Shown one piece after another: positions 39,615 to 54,885 of a DNA stretch of 64,000 nucleotides (position 1 is its first letter; every line of letters begins with the position of its first letter). A model generated the notes under the pieces. It was not told the DNA's origin and ran no database searches. It saw nothing but the letters and a program-made list of their open reading frames with translations. The stretch is from Salminus brasiliensis (Eukaryota; Chordata; Actinopteri; Characiformes; Bryconidae), in NCBI RefSeq assembly GCF_030463535.1, contig NC_132901.1:7610740-7674739 (forward strand). The letters are read 5' to 3'. The translations under genes and the position numbers were made by a program.

Positions 39615-40131
39615 ACCCACGGTTTCTTCGAAAGAGCAGTTTTATTCAAGAACAAAGTCGCCGATGATAAGCTATAATACAAATTATTATTATTAATATT
39701 ATTATTTTTTTTTTTTTCCCCCATGAGTGCTTCTGCAGCCATTATTGTAAAAGGAATGACCTTCAGTGTATGTATGTATGTAAATCAACTTACTTAGTTG
39801 TTTGTCTGCATTTAATTGGTATAGTATACTAAGATTCAGGGGCAGAGCAGCAAACTAAAATACTGTGCCATACTAACTGTATGGCGTGGGGTTGTAATGC
39901 TAAGTGGGATAAATGAAGCTGCACATCACCTGTGAAAGACCAGTCCAGAGGAGATCAGCCTTACAGGTGGGGAATAGTGAGGCAGGAAACCATACTAGGG
40001 TTGACTTGAAGCCTAGAACTATACACTTGATCTTTGTAATGAAAGCTGTCTAGTATATATAACCAGGCATACGGGTAGGAAAGAGAGGAAATGAGTATCT
40101 CCACAAGCTTTTTTTGTTGGGTCACAGAAGG
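39615..40131. other. 3' flank of H2B, repeat 3
   Basis: Diverged version: a short (ATT)n, a T-run with CCCCC near 39705-39722, then the conserved unique block with substitutions and an extra AGAGAGGAAATGAG segment. No gene. Confidence 0.8.
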
Positions 40132-43109
40132 GTGAAGTTATTCAAAGCCTTAGGTTTATGGTGAGATTTGAGTGAGCAAGAATAGGTTCAGAGCTAGACT
40201 TTTGATGTAGAGGGTCGGAGCAAGGCAAAAGGACAAGGGTAGAGTAAGTAAAATAGTATGGCGGTCAAAGGCCTCAGGTTTATGATGAAGGTGGATTGAG
40301 TTAAAGTGACCGTGAGCTTAGGCCTTTGCCTTAGGATACAAAGGAAGGTTCAGTAAAAGTGAATTTCAACATTAGCCATCAGCCTGATGATTTGGATACA
40401 CATGGCCTCGGCCTACTGAGGAATGCACATCTAAGTAGAATGGTCATGACTGCATGGAATGGGTTAAATGAAAGTAAAAGTTTAAAAATAATAATTTGGT
40501 GTGTTGCTTATTGAGATAGAGGGAGGGATGGGGTTAATTTGTTTCAGGACAAGAATGAGATTGGAGTTGTTTCATGTGAGGGGTTCGAATGAGGATGGAG
40601 TGATTTTGTTTAATGGTTGGAGGAAGGATGGGGTTATTTCATTTTAGGTTTTGTGAGAAGGTGGTGGGGTTTGTATTAGAGTATGAATGGAAATGGGTTA
40701 TTTTATTTTGGGGTTAGACGGCGGATGGGGTTATTTGGTTTCATGGTTAGAATGATGTTAAGGTTATGTTGTACTAGGTTAAGAGGGAGGACAGAGTTAT
40801 TTTGTATTAGGACTACTTGGTTTGGTCACAAAAAGATGAATTTGGTTGAAGCCTTAGGTTAATGGTGAGATTCGAGCGAGCAAGAATAGGTTCAGAGCTA
40901 GACTTTTGATGTAGAGGGTCGGAGCAAGGCAAAAAGACGAGGGTAGAGTAAGTAAATTTAGGTAGCGTAAGTAAAAAAGTATGGCGGTGAAAGTGTGTTT
41001 AGTGCAGATGTGATCTAGGAAGAGTGAGTAACAGCAGCTTTGTAAACGAGGCCTCAGGTTTATGATGGAGGTGGATTGTGTTAAAGTGACTGTGAGCTTA
41101 GGCCTTTGCCTTAGGAAGGTTCAGAAAAAGTGAATTTCAACATTGGCCATCAGCCTGATGATTTGGATACACATGGCCTCGGCCTACTGAGGAATGCACA
41201 TCTAAGTAGAATGGTCATGACTGCATGGAATGGGTTAAATGAAAGTAAAAGTTTAAAAATAATAATTTGGTGTGTTGCTTATTGAGATAGAGGGAGGGAT
41301 GGGGTTAATTTGTTTTAGGACAAGAATGAGATTGGAGTTGTTTCATGTGAGGGGTTCGAATGAGGATGGGGAGTGATTTTGTATAATGGTTGGAGGAAGG
41401 ATGGTGTTATTTCATTTTAGGGTTGGAGAGAGAAGGTGGTGGGGTTTGTATTAGAGTATGAATGAAAATGGGTTATTTTATTTTTGGGTTAGACGGCGGA
41501 TGGGGTTATTTGGTTTCATGGTTAGAATGATGTTAAGGTTATGTTGTACTAGGTTAAGAGGGAGGACAGAGTTATTTTGTATTAGGACTATTTGGTTTGG
41601 TTCACTAAAAGATGAATTTGGTTGAAGCCTTAGGTTAATGGTGAGATTCGAGCGAGCAAGAATAGGTTCAGAGCTAGACTTATGATGTAGAGGGTCGGAG
41701 CAAGGCAAAAGGACGAGGGTAGAGTAAGTAAAATAGTATGGCGGTCAAAGGCCTCAGTTTTATGATGAAGGTGGATTGAGTTAAAGTGACGGTGAGTTTA
41801 AGCCTTTGCCTTAGGATACAAAGGAAGGTTCAGTAAAAGTGAATTTCAACATTAGCCATCAGCCTGATGATTTGGATACACATGGCCTCGGCCTACTGAG
41901 GAATGCACATCTAAGTAGAATGGTCATGACTGCATGGAATGGGTTAAATGAAAGTAAAAGTTTAAAAATAATAATTTGGTGTTTTGCTTATTGAGATAGA
42001 GGGAGGGATGGGGTTAATTTGTTTTAGGACAAGAATGAGATTGGAGTTGTTTCATGTGAGGGGTTCGAATGAGGATGGGGAGTGATTTTGTATAATGGTT
42101 GGAGGAAGGATGGGGTTATTTGGTTTCATGGTTAGAATGATGTTAAGGTTATGTTGTACTAGGTTAAGAGGGAGGACAGAGTTATTTTGTATTAGGACTA
42201 CTTGGTTTGGTCACAAAAAGATGAATTTGGTTGAAGCCTAAGGTTAATGGTGAGATTCGAGCGAGCAAGAATAGGTTCAGAGCTAGACTTTTGATGTAGA
42301 GGGTCGGAGCAAGGCAAAAAGACGAGGGTAGAGTAAGTAAATTTAGGTAGCGTAAGTAAAAAAGTATGGCGGTGAAAGTGTGTTTAGTGCAGATGTGATC
42401 TAGGAAGAGTGAGTAACAGCAGCTTTGTAAACGAGGCCTCAGGTTTATGATGGAGGTGGATTGTGTTAAAGTGACTGTGAGCTTAGGCCTTTGCCTTAGG
42501 AAGGTTCAGAAAAAGTGAATTTCAACATTGGCCATCAGCCTGATGATTTGGATACACATGGCCTCGGCCTACTGAGGAATGCAGATCTAAGTAGAATGGT
42601 CATGACTGCATGGAATGGGTTAAATGAAAGTAAAAGTTTAAAAATAATAATTTGGTGTGTTGCTTATTGAGATAGAGGGAGGGATGGGGTTAATTTGTTT
42701 TAGTACAAGAATGAAATTGGAGTTGTTTCATGTGAGGGGTTCGAATGAGGATGGAGTTATTTTGTATAATGGTTGGAGGAAGGATGGGGTTATTTTATTT
42801 AGGATTGGAGAGAGAAAATGGTTATTTTCTATTAGGGTTAAAATGAAAAATGGGGTTTTAGGGTTTAAATGAGCTTGGGTTTATTTTGTATTGGGGTTAG
42901 AGTGAAGGTGCAGTTATTTTGTATTAGGCTTGAAAAAGGGCATGATAGTTTTATGTTAGGTTTAGAATAAGTTTTGTCTTTTTTTTTTGTTATTTTGTTT
43001 TTTGTGTTTTAGGGTTGGGGGGGTGTATGCAGTTATTTTGTGTTAGGGTTAGTATGAGATTTTTGGCTATGGTATATTGGGTGTGTTACGAGTGCGTATT
43101 AGGGGACCT
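40132..43109. repeat. H2B-H1 spacer tandem repeat array, repeat 4 (four copies)
   Basis: Copies begin at about 40132, 40835, 41611 and 42220 (703, 776 and 609 bp apart). A TTTAAAAATAATAATTTGG insertion-like motif occurs in these copies and not in the other arrays, so this array has evolved as its own subfamily. Largest array in the window. Confidence 0.9.
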
Positions 43110-43511
43110 ATGGAGAGCCGTTCCGAGTGTGGAAGCGCCGGTGACAAAGACGCATCGAAGGTGGAAGTCATACTGCGCACACACGGCAACACTGTGCTTT
43201 ACACACTCCTCAAGGTCGCCCCGCACGACGAGCAAAACAACGCACCCACGTCTCGGATGCCCAGCACGCTCTCGCCGAGGCTCTCCTCCAACGCACCGGA
43301 TAACACTCGCCCAGTTCGTGGCACCTTTTGTCGCCGTTTTCCACAGATTAGCACGCCAAATGCGCCGCCGCCCGTTCGGTACGCCGGTAGCGTGGCACGC
43401 TTCGGTGAGCGCCGTATTAAACGCGGCGTCGTTACGCTGCCCTTCCCGTCTTCTCAACACACGGTGGAGCCTCTCGGAGACGAGAGAGCATTTCTACGCT
43501 CGCCAAGTTGA
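43110..43511 (+). other. 133-codon open reading frame upstream of H1, repeat 4 only
   Basis: An ATG at 43110 (CCTATGG) opens 133 codons to TGA at 43509-43511. It begins MESRSECGSAGDKDASKVEV, contains LRTHGNTVLYTLLKVAPHDE, and continues as an Arg/Pro/Ser-rich C-terminal half. I do not recognise the product; no signal peptide, membrane segment or known motif is evident. The other four repeats lack 41 net bases just after codon 5 and are frameshifted. It may be a chance frame in CpG-rich H1 upstream sequence, or the remnant of an exon. Confidence 0.3.
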
Positions 43512-43548
43512 GCTTTCGCCCATATTTCGCTCGACAAACGCCGAGAGA

Positions 43549-43633
43549 AAACACAAGTGCGAGACTGTCGCTGCCACACGGCTTTGCGGCATCGAGCGAG
43601 TTGAGTCTATAACGTTCTCATGTGGCTTTTAAG
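43549..43633 (+). promoter_or_regulatory. H1 promoter, repeat 4
   Basis: AAACACA at 43549 and TTTTAAG at 43627-43633. Confidence 0.75.
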
Positions 43634-43716
43634 GGCCGGCCCCCTCGCTGCAGCGGGAGGTTCTACAGAACGCTGCAGCAGTTTGTGCTCACTCGCGCTC
43701 TCAGCAAAGCAGAACA

Positions 43717-44340
43717 ATGGCAGAAGTCGCTCCAGCCCCAGCCGCCTCGGCGCCCGCCAAGGCCCCCAAGAAGAAGGCCGCCGCCCGCCCCAAGAAAGCC
43801 GGCCCCAGCGTGGGCGAGCTCATCGTCAAGGCCGTCTCGGCTTCCAAGGAGAGGAGCGGCGTGTCTCTCGCCGCCCTGAAGAAAGCCCTGGCTGCCGGCG
43901 GCTACGACGTCGAGAAGAACAACTCACGCGTTAAGCTCGCCGTCAAGAGCCTCGTCACCAAGGGCACTCTGGTGCAGACCAAAGGCACCGGCGCGTCGGG
44001 CTCTTTCAAGCTTAACAAGAAGCAGGCCGAGGCAAAGAAGAAGCCGGCCGCCAAGAAACCGGCACCTAAAGCTAAGAAGCCGGCCGCCAAGAAACCAGCC
44101 GCGGCCAAGAAGCCCAAGAAGGTAGCAGCCAAGAAACCCACTGCGGCTAAGAAATCCCCCAAGAAGGCCAAGAAGCCCGTCGCGGCCGCTAAGAAGGCAG
44201 CGAAGAGCCCCAAGAAGGCCAAGAAGCCGGCGGCTCCCAAAAAGGCGACCAAGAGCCCAAAGAAAGCCAAAACGGTCAAGCCTAAAGCAGCTAAGCCCAA
44301 AGCGGCGAAGGCGAAAAAGGCTGCCCCTAAGAAGAAGTAA
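43717..44340 (+). CDS. H1: Histone H1, repeat 4
   Basis: 207-aa linker histone, same protein as the copy at 2124. It marks the return to the homogenised sequence after the diverged block. Distance to H2A is 576 bp. Confidence 0.98.
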   Translation: MAEVAPAPAASAPAKAPKKKAAARPKKAGPSVGELIVKAVSASKERSGVSLAALKKALAAGGYDVEKNNSRVKLAVKSLVTKGTLVQTKGTGASGSFKLNKKQAEAKKKPAAKKPAPKAKKPAAKKPAAAKKPKKVAAKKPTAAKKSPKKAKKPVAAAKKAAKSPKKAKKPAAPKKATKSPKKAKTVKPKAAKPKAAKAKKAAPKKK

Positions 44341-44388
44341 AGTAAACAGTTACGCCGTTTACCTTCATGACTTATTTCTCTCTTCAAC

Positions 44389-44404
44389 GGCTCTTTTAAG
44401 AGCC
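44389..44404 (+). terminator. Histone mRNA 3' stem-loop, H1 repeat 4
   Basis: GGCTCTTTTAAGAGCC followed by ACCCA and GAAAG. Confidence 0.97.
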
Positions 44405-44792
44405 ACCCACAGTTTCATAGAAAGCAGCTTTGCCCCCCTTGTTACTGCACAATGAAATGATTGTTAAAAAAAAAAAAAAACAACAACAACACAAAAATAT
44501 CTCTCATTAGTTACCCCAAACAATAATTATATATGATAAATATTCTTTGGGGTTTGGTTTGGTCTTTCCTTCTATGACCACTGTTTGGTCGAACGTGTTA
44601 CATTTGAGCTGGAAAGGGAAACGAAACACGGGGCACGAGTGGGGGTAAATGTTTCTTTCTTTAACCCGTTTTCTTTCTTCCTTCCTTTCTTTCTCTCTCT
44701 CGCTCACACAGACACAGCACGAGAGGAGGAGGGGGTCGGGTAGGAAAGCGAGCAGAGGTGGGAGGACGCTAGAGTCTGACGGCGGAAATGCG
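44405..44792. other. H1-H2A spacer, repeat 4
   Basis: As in repeat 2, with one CAA unit fewer. No gene. Confidence 0.8.
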
Positions 44793-45303
<511 letters not shown>

Positions 45304-45337
45304 ATTGGCGCTCTCCGTTGATTTATCCATACACAAA

Positions 45338-45353
45338 GGCTCTTTTAAGAGCC
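45338..45353 (+). terminator. Histone mRNA 3' stem-loop, H2A repeat 4
   Basis: GGCTCTTTTAAGAGCC followed by ACCCA and AAGAAAAG. Confidence 0.97.
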
Positions 45354-45791
45354 ACCCATTTTTTTCTAAGAAAAGTGCTGCTCCTTTACAAACACTACAT
45401 ATTCTTCACGTGATTTCCAACTGCATAAAAATAATAGCTTTATGAACCGATTTATTATATAAACACACCGCCGTCCTTTTTTTCTTTTTTTCTCTCGTGT
45501 TACTAGAATAGATAATTGCCGATATATTTTTTTCATATATTTCACGTACTGAGACCAACACCTCATGCATATGTGTATGTATACACCCTTCATATATATA
45601 TATATATATGTATATATATTAGACACACACATATATATGTTTGTGTGTAATGTTCGCAGTAATGTATATTAGTTTACAAATGTTGATTAGTTTGATCCTA
45701 TTATTTTTCTTCTTATTATATATATATTTTTTTTTGTTGTTTTGTATTACAGGAGCCCGCCGCTTTGCTTTTAGGTTTGAAAAGAAGACGC
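45354..45791. other. H2A-H3 spacer, repeat 4
   Basis: AT-rich, short (TA)n near 45594-45610. No gene. Confidence 0.8.
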
Positions 45792-46359
<568 letters not shown>

Positions 46360-46394
46360 ACAGAGCGCTTCGACGTTTACCTGAAATACCCAAC

Positions 46395-46410
46395 GGCTCT
46401 TTTAAGAGCC
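46395..46410 (+). terminator. Histone mRNA 3' stem-loop, H3 repeat 4
   Basis: GGCTCTTTTAAGAGCC followed by ACCTA. Confidence 0.96.
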
Positions 46411-49159
46411 ACCTACCCGTGTCCGCGCCGAAACAGCAAATGTCCGCCTCACCTCGGTGTTGCGTTTATATAATGTAAGGCTATTATGACGCGCGCGCTT
46501 CTAAATTCCATAGGACTGAGCGAGCGAAACCAGCCTTGAGACAGTGGTTGTGAAGATTAGGGAAAAAAGCAACTTCTGTATGTGTATACATATATATATA
46601 TATATATATATTTCACATCAAAATCGCCATTTTTAACGTGTTTTAATACATATGAATACTTTTCTTTTAATTCCTATCAATATGTTTATACATATTTAAT
46701 AGTTTGGAAACTGTTCATTCACCCCAGCAGAAAGTAGAAGCCACTGCCGCTTCAGTAGAACACTACACTTTACACTATGTAGTGTTTAGGCCGGTTTTGG
46801 CCTATTACATACGGCATTAGTCATGGATGGAGCGTAGATCCCACCGCGTGGTGAAACTATACAACTGCAAGCACAGTTTCAGAGAGTAATGTATGTGTAT
46901 ATTCATATAATGAGAGCTTGATTTGGGGTACTTACGTTTCATACATATGCAACATAAGTTTGATTGCATAGAGAGTAAGCGAGACCAGTTTGTGCTTGCT
47001 TTTAGGGCAGCAGTAAAGGAGGTAAGTGTATAGTCCGGAGAGGAATGTTTGTTTGTTTGTTTGTTTTTAATCTCTTTCAATACCTCTACCAGAACAAGGC
47101 ATGTCTAACTCTAAAAAATTATATGTTTACTCTATATGTTAACTCTATAAAATTCATGTTTCCCGTCACATTGTTTGTAAAATTAACCCAGATCAGCGGG
47201 AAAACTCGCCAAAATTAAATGAATGTTGAGTCAGTATTGTTTTGTGCTATACTTCAAAAATTACCTTATTTAGTACAGTCTAGCTTGTCTGGAAGTATAA
47301 CCCTTGAAGTATGGATCAAATTAAATGAACCTTCCCAGCACATGTAAAATGATCATTAGAGAAGCCTAGGGAAAAGAAATAGTGAATAAATACTGGCAGG
47401 GGTAAAGTGTTTGTCCTGCCTAGGATGCACCCGGTTATGTAATAGAGAGTAGAAGCCTTTGAGCCTTGAGTACAGTAGTGCTCTTCTGTGTGGTGAATAG
47501 AAGGGCTTTTGGAAGTGCTCATTGCAAACGACCACCGTTGTTTTGGGATCATGGGCATATATGTCATGGATGGAGCGTGGATGCCATCGTGTGGTCAAAC
47601 AAGGCAAATGCAAACGTTAACTACGTAGATTTATTCGTGAATGTGTGTGAATGTTACAGCTTTTTCATTTGATAGATGGTTGTGAACTCCAATACGTCTA
47701 CTAAGTCATTTGTATTGCGGTGTTATTTTGGTTAGTGTTTTTTAAAGTACATTTTTAAAAATGTTTCTATTGAAGCATACTTCAGTTCAGGGCATTTTAG
47801 AAGCCAGCATGGTTACCAGTTCTCATGCTGCCAGGCAATGAAATGGAAACTTAATTTAGGGCAATTTTATACACATTAAATATGATTGTTAACTGCACCA
47901 ATAAATCTAAAAAGTAATTACATGTCTTTTGGGATGATTTTCGTTTGGGCTTGGGTTTCATTTTAACAATATGCTAACGATAAAGTCGGACAGAAGGAAA
48001 GGTTTTGAAGAATGCTTGAAAGAAGCAGTCTTTAAGGAAGGCACTGTATTAGCCATCATGACAACCAAACAGCATGCAGTTAGGTAAAAAGCCACCAATT
48101 CACTCACTGCTAGAAGCCTTTGAGACAAATTGTAGAGTAGTGCACTTCTATGTAGGACCTTTGTTTCCTTCTCTTTAGAGCCCTTAAACTCTGTGTATCA
48201 GTTTATATTGAGGTTCCCATAATAATCATAAATCAATAAAGAAAACCGCTCATCTGCTATCAAGACCTGACTGAGGAGCTGGAGGCCAGTGAAGCAAAGC
48301 TAAAATATGGAAAAGCATACGCACCCTGCAAGGTTTCGGTCAGAGACTTTCTTCAAGGCATAGGTAAATAACAAATGAATACAAAAGTGCTAACAAAAGT
48401 TTATCAACAGCCGACCGTACTGACTTGCTCCCTTGTGAGCAAGTCAGACCCTTAGCTTCTAACTCTTTCTCCTCTTTCTGATTTTGCTTCTTTAAATGTC
48501 TGCATGGACCAAAAAAGAAAAAATCAAAAAGATGAATTGTTTTATATTTTGCAGATTTACATTTTGACCACCAGATGGCATCCACGCTCCATTCACGTAC
48601 TACGACCACAGACTTAAAGCTTAGCCCTGAAACTCCATCAGAAGCCTAAGGGGTAGGTATAGCCAAACTGCTTCCACTCACCCTGACTTCATCATGAGCT
48701 CTACACTTACTTTGCTTACCACAATGTCTTTCCATATTTCTTTATCATCCACTAACTGCAACATATGATAAAAGCAACATTAACTCCCTCTGTGTTTATC
48801 TAATCTAACATGACTTTTATTAGAAGATGTAAAGCGAGCCTGAGAAATCCAAGGGGTAAACATGTAGTTTTAGTTGGCCTCATTAGGAGCTTTTCCCTTG
48901 TATGCAATAATATACCATTTTTTCGATTTGTGTTTGATCTTTCTTACTTTAAATGTCTCTGTGGACACTATATCTTTAACTTGTAGTGTATTAGATCAAC
49001 GACTACAATTCCCATGATGCCTAACTAAAGATGGTCTCTGACCAAAACCTTGCCAAATAAAATTGACTCATCTGCTATCAAGACCTGACCGAGGAGCTGG
49101 AGGCCAGTGGAGCAAAGCTAAAATATGGAAAAGCATACGCACCCTCAAATTGGTGCAAA

Positions 49160-49222
<63 letters not shown>

Positions 49223-50956
49223 CCTGCATGGTTTAGGTCAGAGACTTTCTTCAAGGCATAGGTAAGTAACAAATGAATACAAAAGTGCTAACAAAAGTTT
49301 ATCAACAGCCGACCGTACTGCCTCCTCCCTTGTAAGTTAGCTTTTTGCTATTTAAATGTAACTCTTTCTCCTCTTTCTGATTTTGCTTCTTTAATTGTCT
49401 CCGTGGACAATAAATAAATAAATAAATAAATAAATAAATTAAAAATTGCAAGATTAATTGTTTTACATTTTGACCACACGATGGCATCCACGCTCCATTT
49501 ACGTACTATGACCACAGTCTTGAGGCCTAGCCTTGAAACTCCATCAGAAGCCTAAAAGACTTGACTAGAGAAGTGCACTTCTGTGTAGTGTATACAGTGT
49601 AAGGGATTTAGGAAGTGCCCTATTGCAAACGTCACCGTTGTTTTGGGATCGTGGATATATGTCATGGATGGAGCGTGGATGCCATCGTGTGGTCAAACTC
49701 GCAAATGCAAACGCTAAAAACATAGATGTATACGTGTATGTGTGTGAATGTTACAGCTTTTACATATGACAGATGGTTGTGAACTCCAGTAAGTCTACTA
49801 AGTTCTACCAAGGAACTTTTGGGCATTTTAGTAGCCAGCATGATAACCAGTTGTCATGCTACCAGGCAATGAAATGAAAACTTAATTTAGGGCACCGTAA
49901 TTTTGTTTGGGTTTTAACAATATGCTAATGATAAAGTAGGACAGAAGAAAACAAAATATTCAATACTGTATTATCTCCTTACAGATCTTGATAAAATGTC
50001 TTTAGTTAAAGAATGCTTGATAGAAGCACTCTTTATTTAAGGCACTTTATTATCAGTTAGGTAAAAAGCCAACAATTCGCTCACTAAGAGACAAACTGTA
50101 GAGTAGTGCAGTTCTATGTAGGACCGTTGTTCTCCTCCCCTTAGAGCCCTTAAATTCTATGTTGTATGGTTATGTGTATGTATGTATGCATCAGCTTATA
50201 TTGAGGTCAACATAATAATCATAAATCAATAAAGAACACCGCTCTGCTATCAAGACCTGGCTGAAGAGCTGGAGGCAAGTGGGGCAAAGCTAAAAATTGG
50301 AAAGCGGATGCACCATCAGCGCAAAAAATCATTTAACCTGCAAGGTCAGAGACTTTCTTCAAGGCATAGGTAAGTAACAAATTAACACAAAAGTGCTAAC
50401 AAAGGTGTATCAAAAGCCAGCCGTACTCACTTGTGAATTAGCTTTTTTGTGCTTCTCAAATTTAACTCTTTCTCCTCTTTCTGATTTTGCTTCTTTAAAT
50501 GTCTCTGTGGACCAAAAAAATATATATATATCTATTTATATTTTGCAGATTTACATTTTGACCACCAGATGGCATCCACGCTCCATTCACGTACTACGAC
50601 CACAGTCTTAAAGCTTAGCCCTGAAACTCCATCAGAATCCTAAAGGGTAGGTCAAGCCAAACTGCTTCCACTCACCCTGACTTCATCATGAGCTTTACAC
50701 TTTATATCACCACAATTTCTTTATCATCTACTAACTGCAACATATGTCTAAGGCTTTATCATCCACTAACTGCAACATACTTTGCTTTCCACAATTTCTT
50801 TCCTTCCTTTCTCTTCCACTAACTGCTAACCAATATGGCTGTTATTAGAATATGTATAGTGGAAACCTGAGGAATCCAAATGGTGTGGGTTTAGTTTAAG
50901 TTGGCCTCAATTTACTTTATGTGCAAAAATATTTCAGTGGTGGTTTGTGTGTGTGT

Positions 50957-51011
<55 letters not shown>

Positions 51012-51218
51012 GCATTTGTAGACATATATATGGCTTGCTTTATGCATACTCATTCATTCTGACAGAAAATACAAACCCTGTACTGGTTTGTGTGTTTCTT
51101 TAAACGTCTTTATGTCAATGTGTCAATGACACGATGTGTCTTTATCCTGTAGTGTCAAGATCAAGGACTACAATTCCCATGATGCCTAACTACAAGTTCG
51201 ATAGATGACGTATTATTG

Positions 51219-51279
<61 letters not shown>

Positions 51280-53490
51280 ATATCTCTATATATCTCTATA
51301 TATATATCTTCATCTAATGATGAAATCCGATAACTGCACGTCCAGTCACAGTAAAAAGTAAACCGTGTGCCATGGTGTACAGTAGTGGGCTGATCTTCGT
51401 GGGTGCTTGTTTTATGCTTGCAAGGTCGTAACCCTAGTACTAAATAGCCATTTATGTGATTTATATTCAGGTGCATTGAGGAAGGACTAATTTTGTCGTG
51501 TGTGTGTGTGTGTAATAAACGCTGCGCACGTTAGAATGGCGTGATGTAGTGTGACTTTGTTGTATACGAGACCGAGGCGCACATGGCGACAGCCATCAGA
51601 GGGCTGACCGAGGTATTTGTCGTGTTAAGACATATGTTAGCTACTTTTAATGTTCATACATGTGAAACGTCATTTTTTTTTTAGTCCTTACACTACTGGA
51701 CCCTGGTTAGCTCCGGTGTGTCGTTGTTAGCACGATAACGTTTGCTAACTTGCCAAAAATGAAGTAGATAATGATATCCGATAACTCGATTTTGCCGAGA
51801 GCCTAAAGTTGTACACCCAGTCACAGCAAATTGATGTAGAACTGCCGTTGCTGGATCTATGTGTGGAGTTGTACATAGCTTGGAGCCAGCTTAGCGATTT
51901 GCAGCGTGGCTAACGCGGCCAGCATAAATAGTAAAGCGCAAATATGAGCCTAATTATGAGGGGTCATTATTTGTTGACCACAGTGCAGTACCACATGCAG
52001 AGTTGTAGCATAAAAGTACGCAATACAGCCGTGATTGGTGGCTGTTGAGTGATTTGAGTTAACTTGCTTTTTCAGGTCCACACATGAGCTAACAAAGCGA
52101 TTAGCATGCTAGCTAACTCGGATGGTACAAACAATAACATACGCCAGCGAGTGTAAATACCTGTCAGATAAATACACACTCGCTCGAGTCAGTCAAGTTT
52201 TATTATGAAACGGTGTATATAGCAACATTTATACGTTTACTGTCGTGGTTGAAACCGAGAAGCCACCTTGGAGAGTAGCATGATGGCTAGGTGTCTTAAA
52301 ATTAATCACAGAAATAACGATATTACGGACACGTGCGTAGTTCTCTATATTGTTATTTGGAGCAAGTGAGGGAGAAACAGTCGTGCTTAAACCCGGCTAC
52401 CAACAGCGTATCTTCTGGTTTTCAGAGCTGGGCAGCCTGTGTAGCTTGCTAGCTAGTGTTTTGTTTACAAAAGATTATTTTCGTTAGCTAGTTGCCGAAA
52501 CGACATCGGTCAACCGAGAGAAAAAACAAGAAACAAAAAAAAAACAATTCCCAAGCAGCTCACTACTCCCTGTGGAGTGCACGATGTCACGAAAAAACGG
52601 CTTCTATACTCACCTAGTGCACTAGAGAGTACTGGAGTGCGGTTTAGGATTGTACAACACACAATCAATTACTACAATAATAACAATAATAATGTCAAGT
52701 GTGTAATCTTTCTAAGAAAACGGTGCATAAATGTTTATTTACAAAGGTCACATGGCCCCTATGCACTTCAAATTTCGTGAAAAGGAGTCAGAGGCTGTGT
52801 ATGAGCCTACTTTGAGTCACTGTAAGTTCATCTTAAGCCTAGGTCACTGAATTTTATTAATTCATTCAGCTATTTATTTATTTATTTTAAGATTTCGCCA
52901 TAAGACCAAGCTATTTCAGAAGTGATTTTAGCTCCTAATTATAGTTTAGCTTACTTTTTAATTATAAGGTCAAGCAGGTCTGGAGCTAGGCTGTAGGTTT
53001 CGAAGCTAAATCATGATGAGTTAAAGTATTCAGAGTGAAGGTTATGCATGATCCAAAGTGTGCTGCGTTATTATTATTACTATTATTAGTTTATTCCTTT
53101 TTAGAACACTTGGAGTCTGGATGCCATTGTGTGGCCAGACTGTGAAACTACAAGCAGTAGAAGGAAGACATGCTGCAAATGCATTGAGAAGTGATGCTAT
53201 TATTGCTTGACTTTGACTATTGATTGTCCCCCCCCCATGTACACCACATGTTAATGAAATCCACATGAAATCCAAAAAGAGCACTTTTTTGAATTTTGAA
53301 CATGAGTACATCCAGAGGGTACGGAATTAATATTTAATTCCGAATTAATATTAATATATTGTATTTTGTATGGCTACCCACTCAGTGGCTTTATGTGCAA
53401 TCTTTGAGTGGTCTAGGCATGTTTGAGACGCTGTACAGCAAAACAAGCGTTCTGCTCACGTACAGAGTATGAGGCGGAGCTAATGTACTG
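46411..53490. other. Long H3-H4 spacer, repeat 4
   Basis: Closest to repeat 2. (TA)n 46585-46611, the shortest of the five. CTCF-like motifs: minus 46837, minus 47580, plus 48568, plus 49474, minus 49678, plus 50562, minus 53120. ZNF143-like 49002 and 51167. A(n)(TA)n 49157-49217; (GA)n 50958-51008; (TATC)n 51220-51307. Inverted repeat 48420-48447. Exon-like segment 51583-51612. C9 run 53228-53236; palindrome 53322-53342. No recognised gene. Confidence 0.8.
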
Positions 53491-53921
<431 letters not shown>

Positions 53922-53951
53922 ACGCTCGGTCTGAACAGCTCTAAACACAAC

Positions 53952-53967
53952 GGCTCTTTTAAGAGCC
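53952..53967 (+). terminator. Histone mRNA 3' stem-loop, H4 repeat 4
   Basis: GGCTCTTTTAAGAGCC followed by ACCCA and AAAAGAG. Confidence 0.97.
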
Positions 53968-54251
53968 ACCCACAAATCCAGCAAAAGAGCCTGTTTCTAT
54001 TCTTAGTTTGTTATCAAATAAGGCAGTCGATCTCCCGCATACTCTGTATTAAAATGTAATATACCGGAAGAATACATGTGTGTATATATACATATAATAG
54101 ATATGTCTGTATATATGTATTGTTTTCCATTTGCCCCCCGTGTGCGTTGGTTAAATCCGAACTATATGTCTTAATAAATCCTGATAGAAAAAAAATCGGG
54201 GTGGGAATGAAGGGTGGGGGGTTGGCAAGAAGAGAGCGGACAATTTGTTGT
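53968..54251. other. Shortened H4-H2B spacer, repeat 4
   Basis: About 346 bp shorter than in repeat 2. Sequence after AAAAAAATCG is missing up to the end of the G-run tract, so both CGCCGTCAACGCCG blocks and most G-runs are gone. The H2B CCAAT box is retained. Confidence 0.85.
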
Positions 54252-54748
<497 letters not shown>

Positions 54749-54778
54749 ATAGTGATAGCGGCATAATCCAAACCCAAC

Positions 54779-54794
54779 GGCTCTTTTAAGAGCC
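54779..54794 (+). terminator. Histone mRNA 3' stem-loop, H2B repeat 4
   Basis: GGCTCTTTTAAGAGCC followed by ACCCA and AAAGAG. Confidence 0.97.
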
Positions 54795-54852
54795 ACCCAC
54801 GGTTTCTTCCAAAGAGCAGTTTTATTCAAGAACCAAGTAAGTTATAATACTA

Positions 54853-54885
<33 letters not shown>

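Noticed and set aside
40132-43109. CRISPR-like array
   Set aside because: The direct repeats are 600-780 bp, adjacent without unique spacers, in a eukaryotic histone locus.
43015-43632. 205-codon frame upstream of H1 in repeat 4, and a 124-codon antisense frame
   Set aside because: No ATG near the frame start and they overlap the 133-codon frame. CpG-rich DNA often lacks stop codons in several frames.
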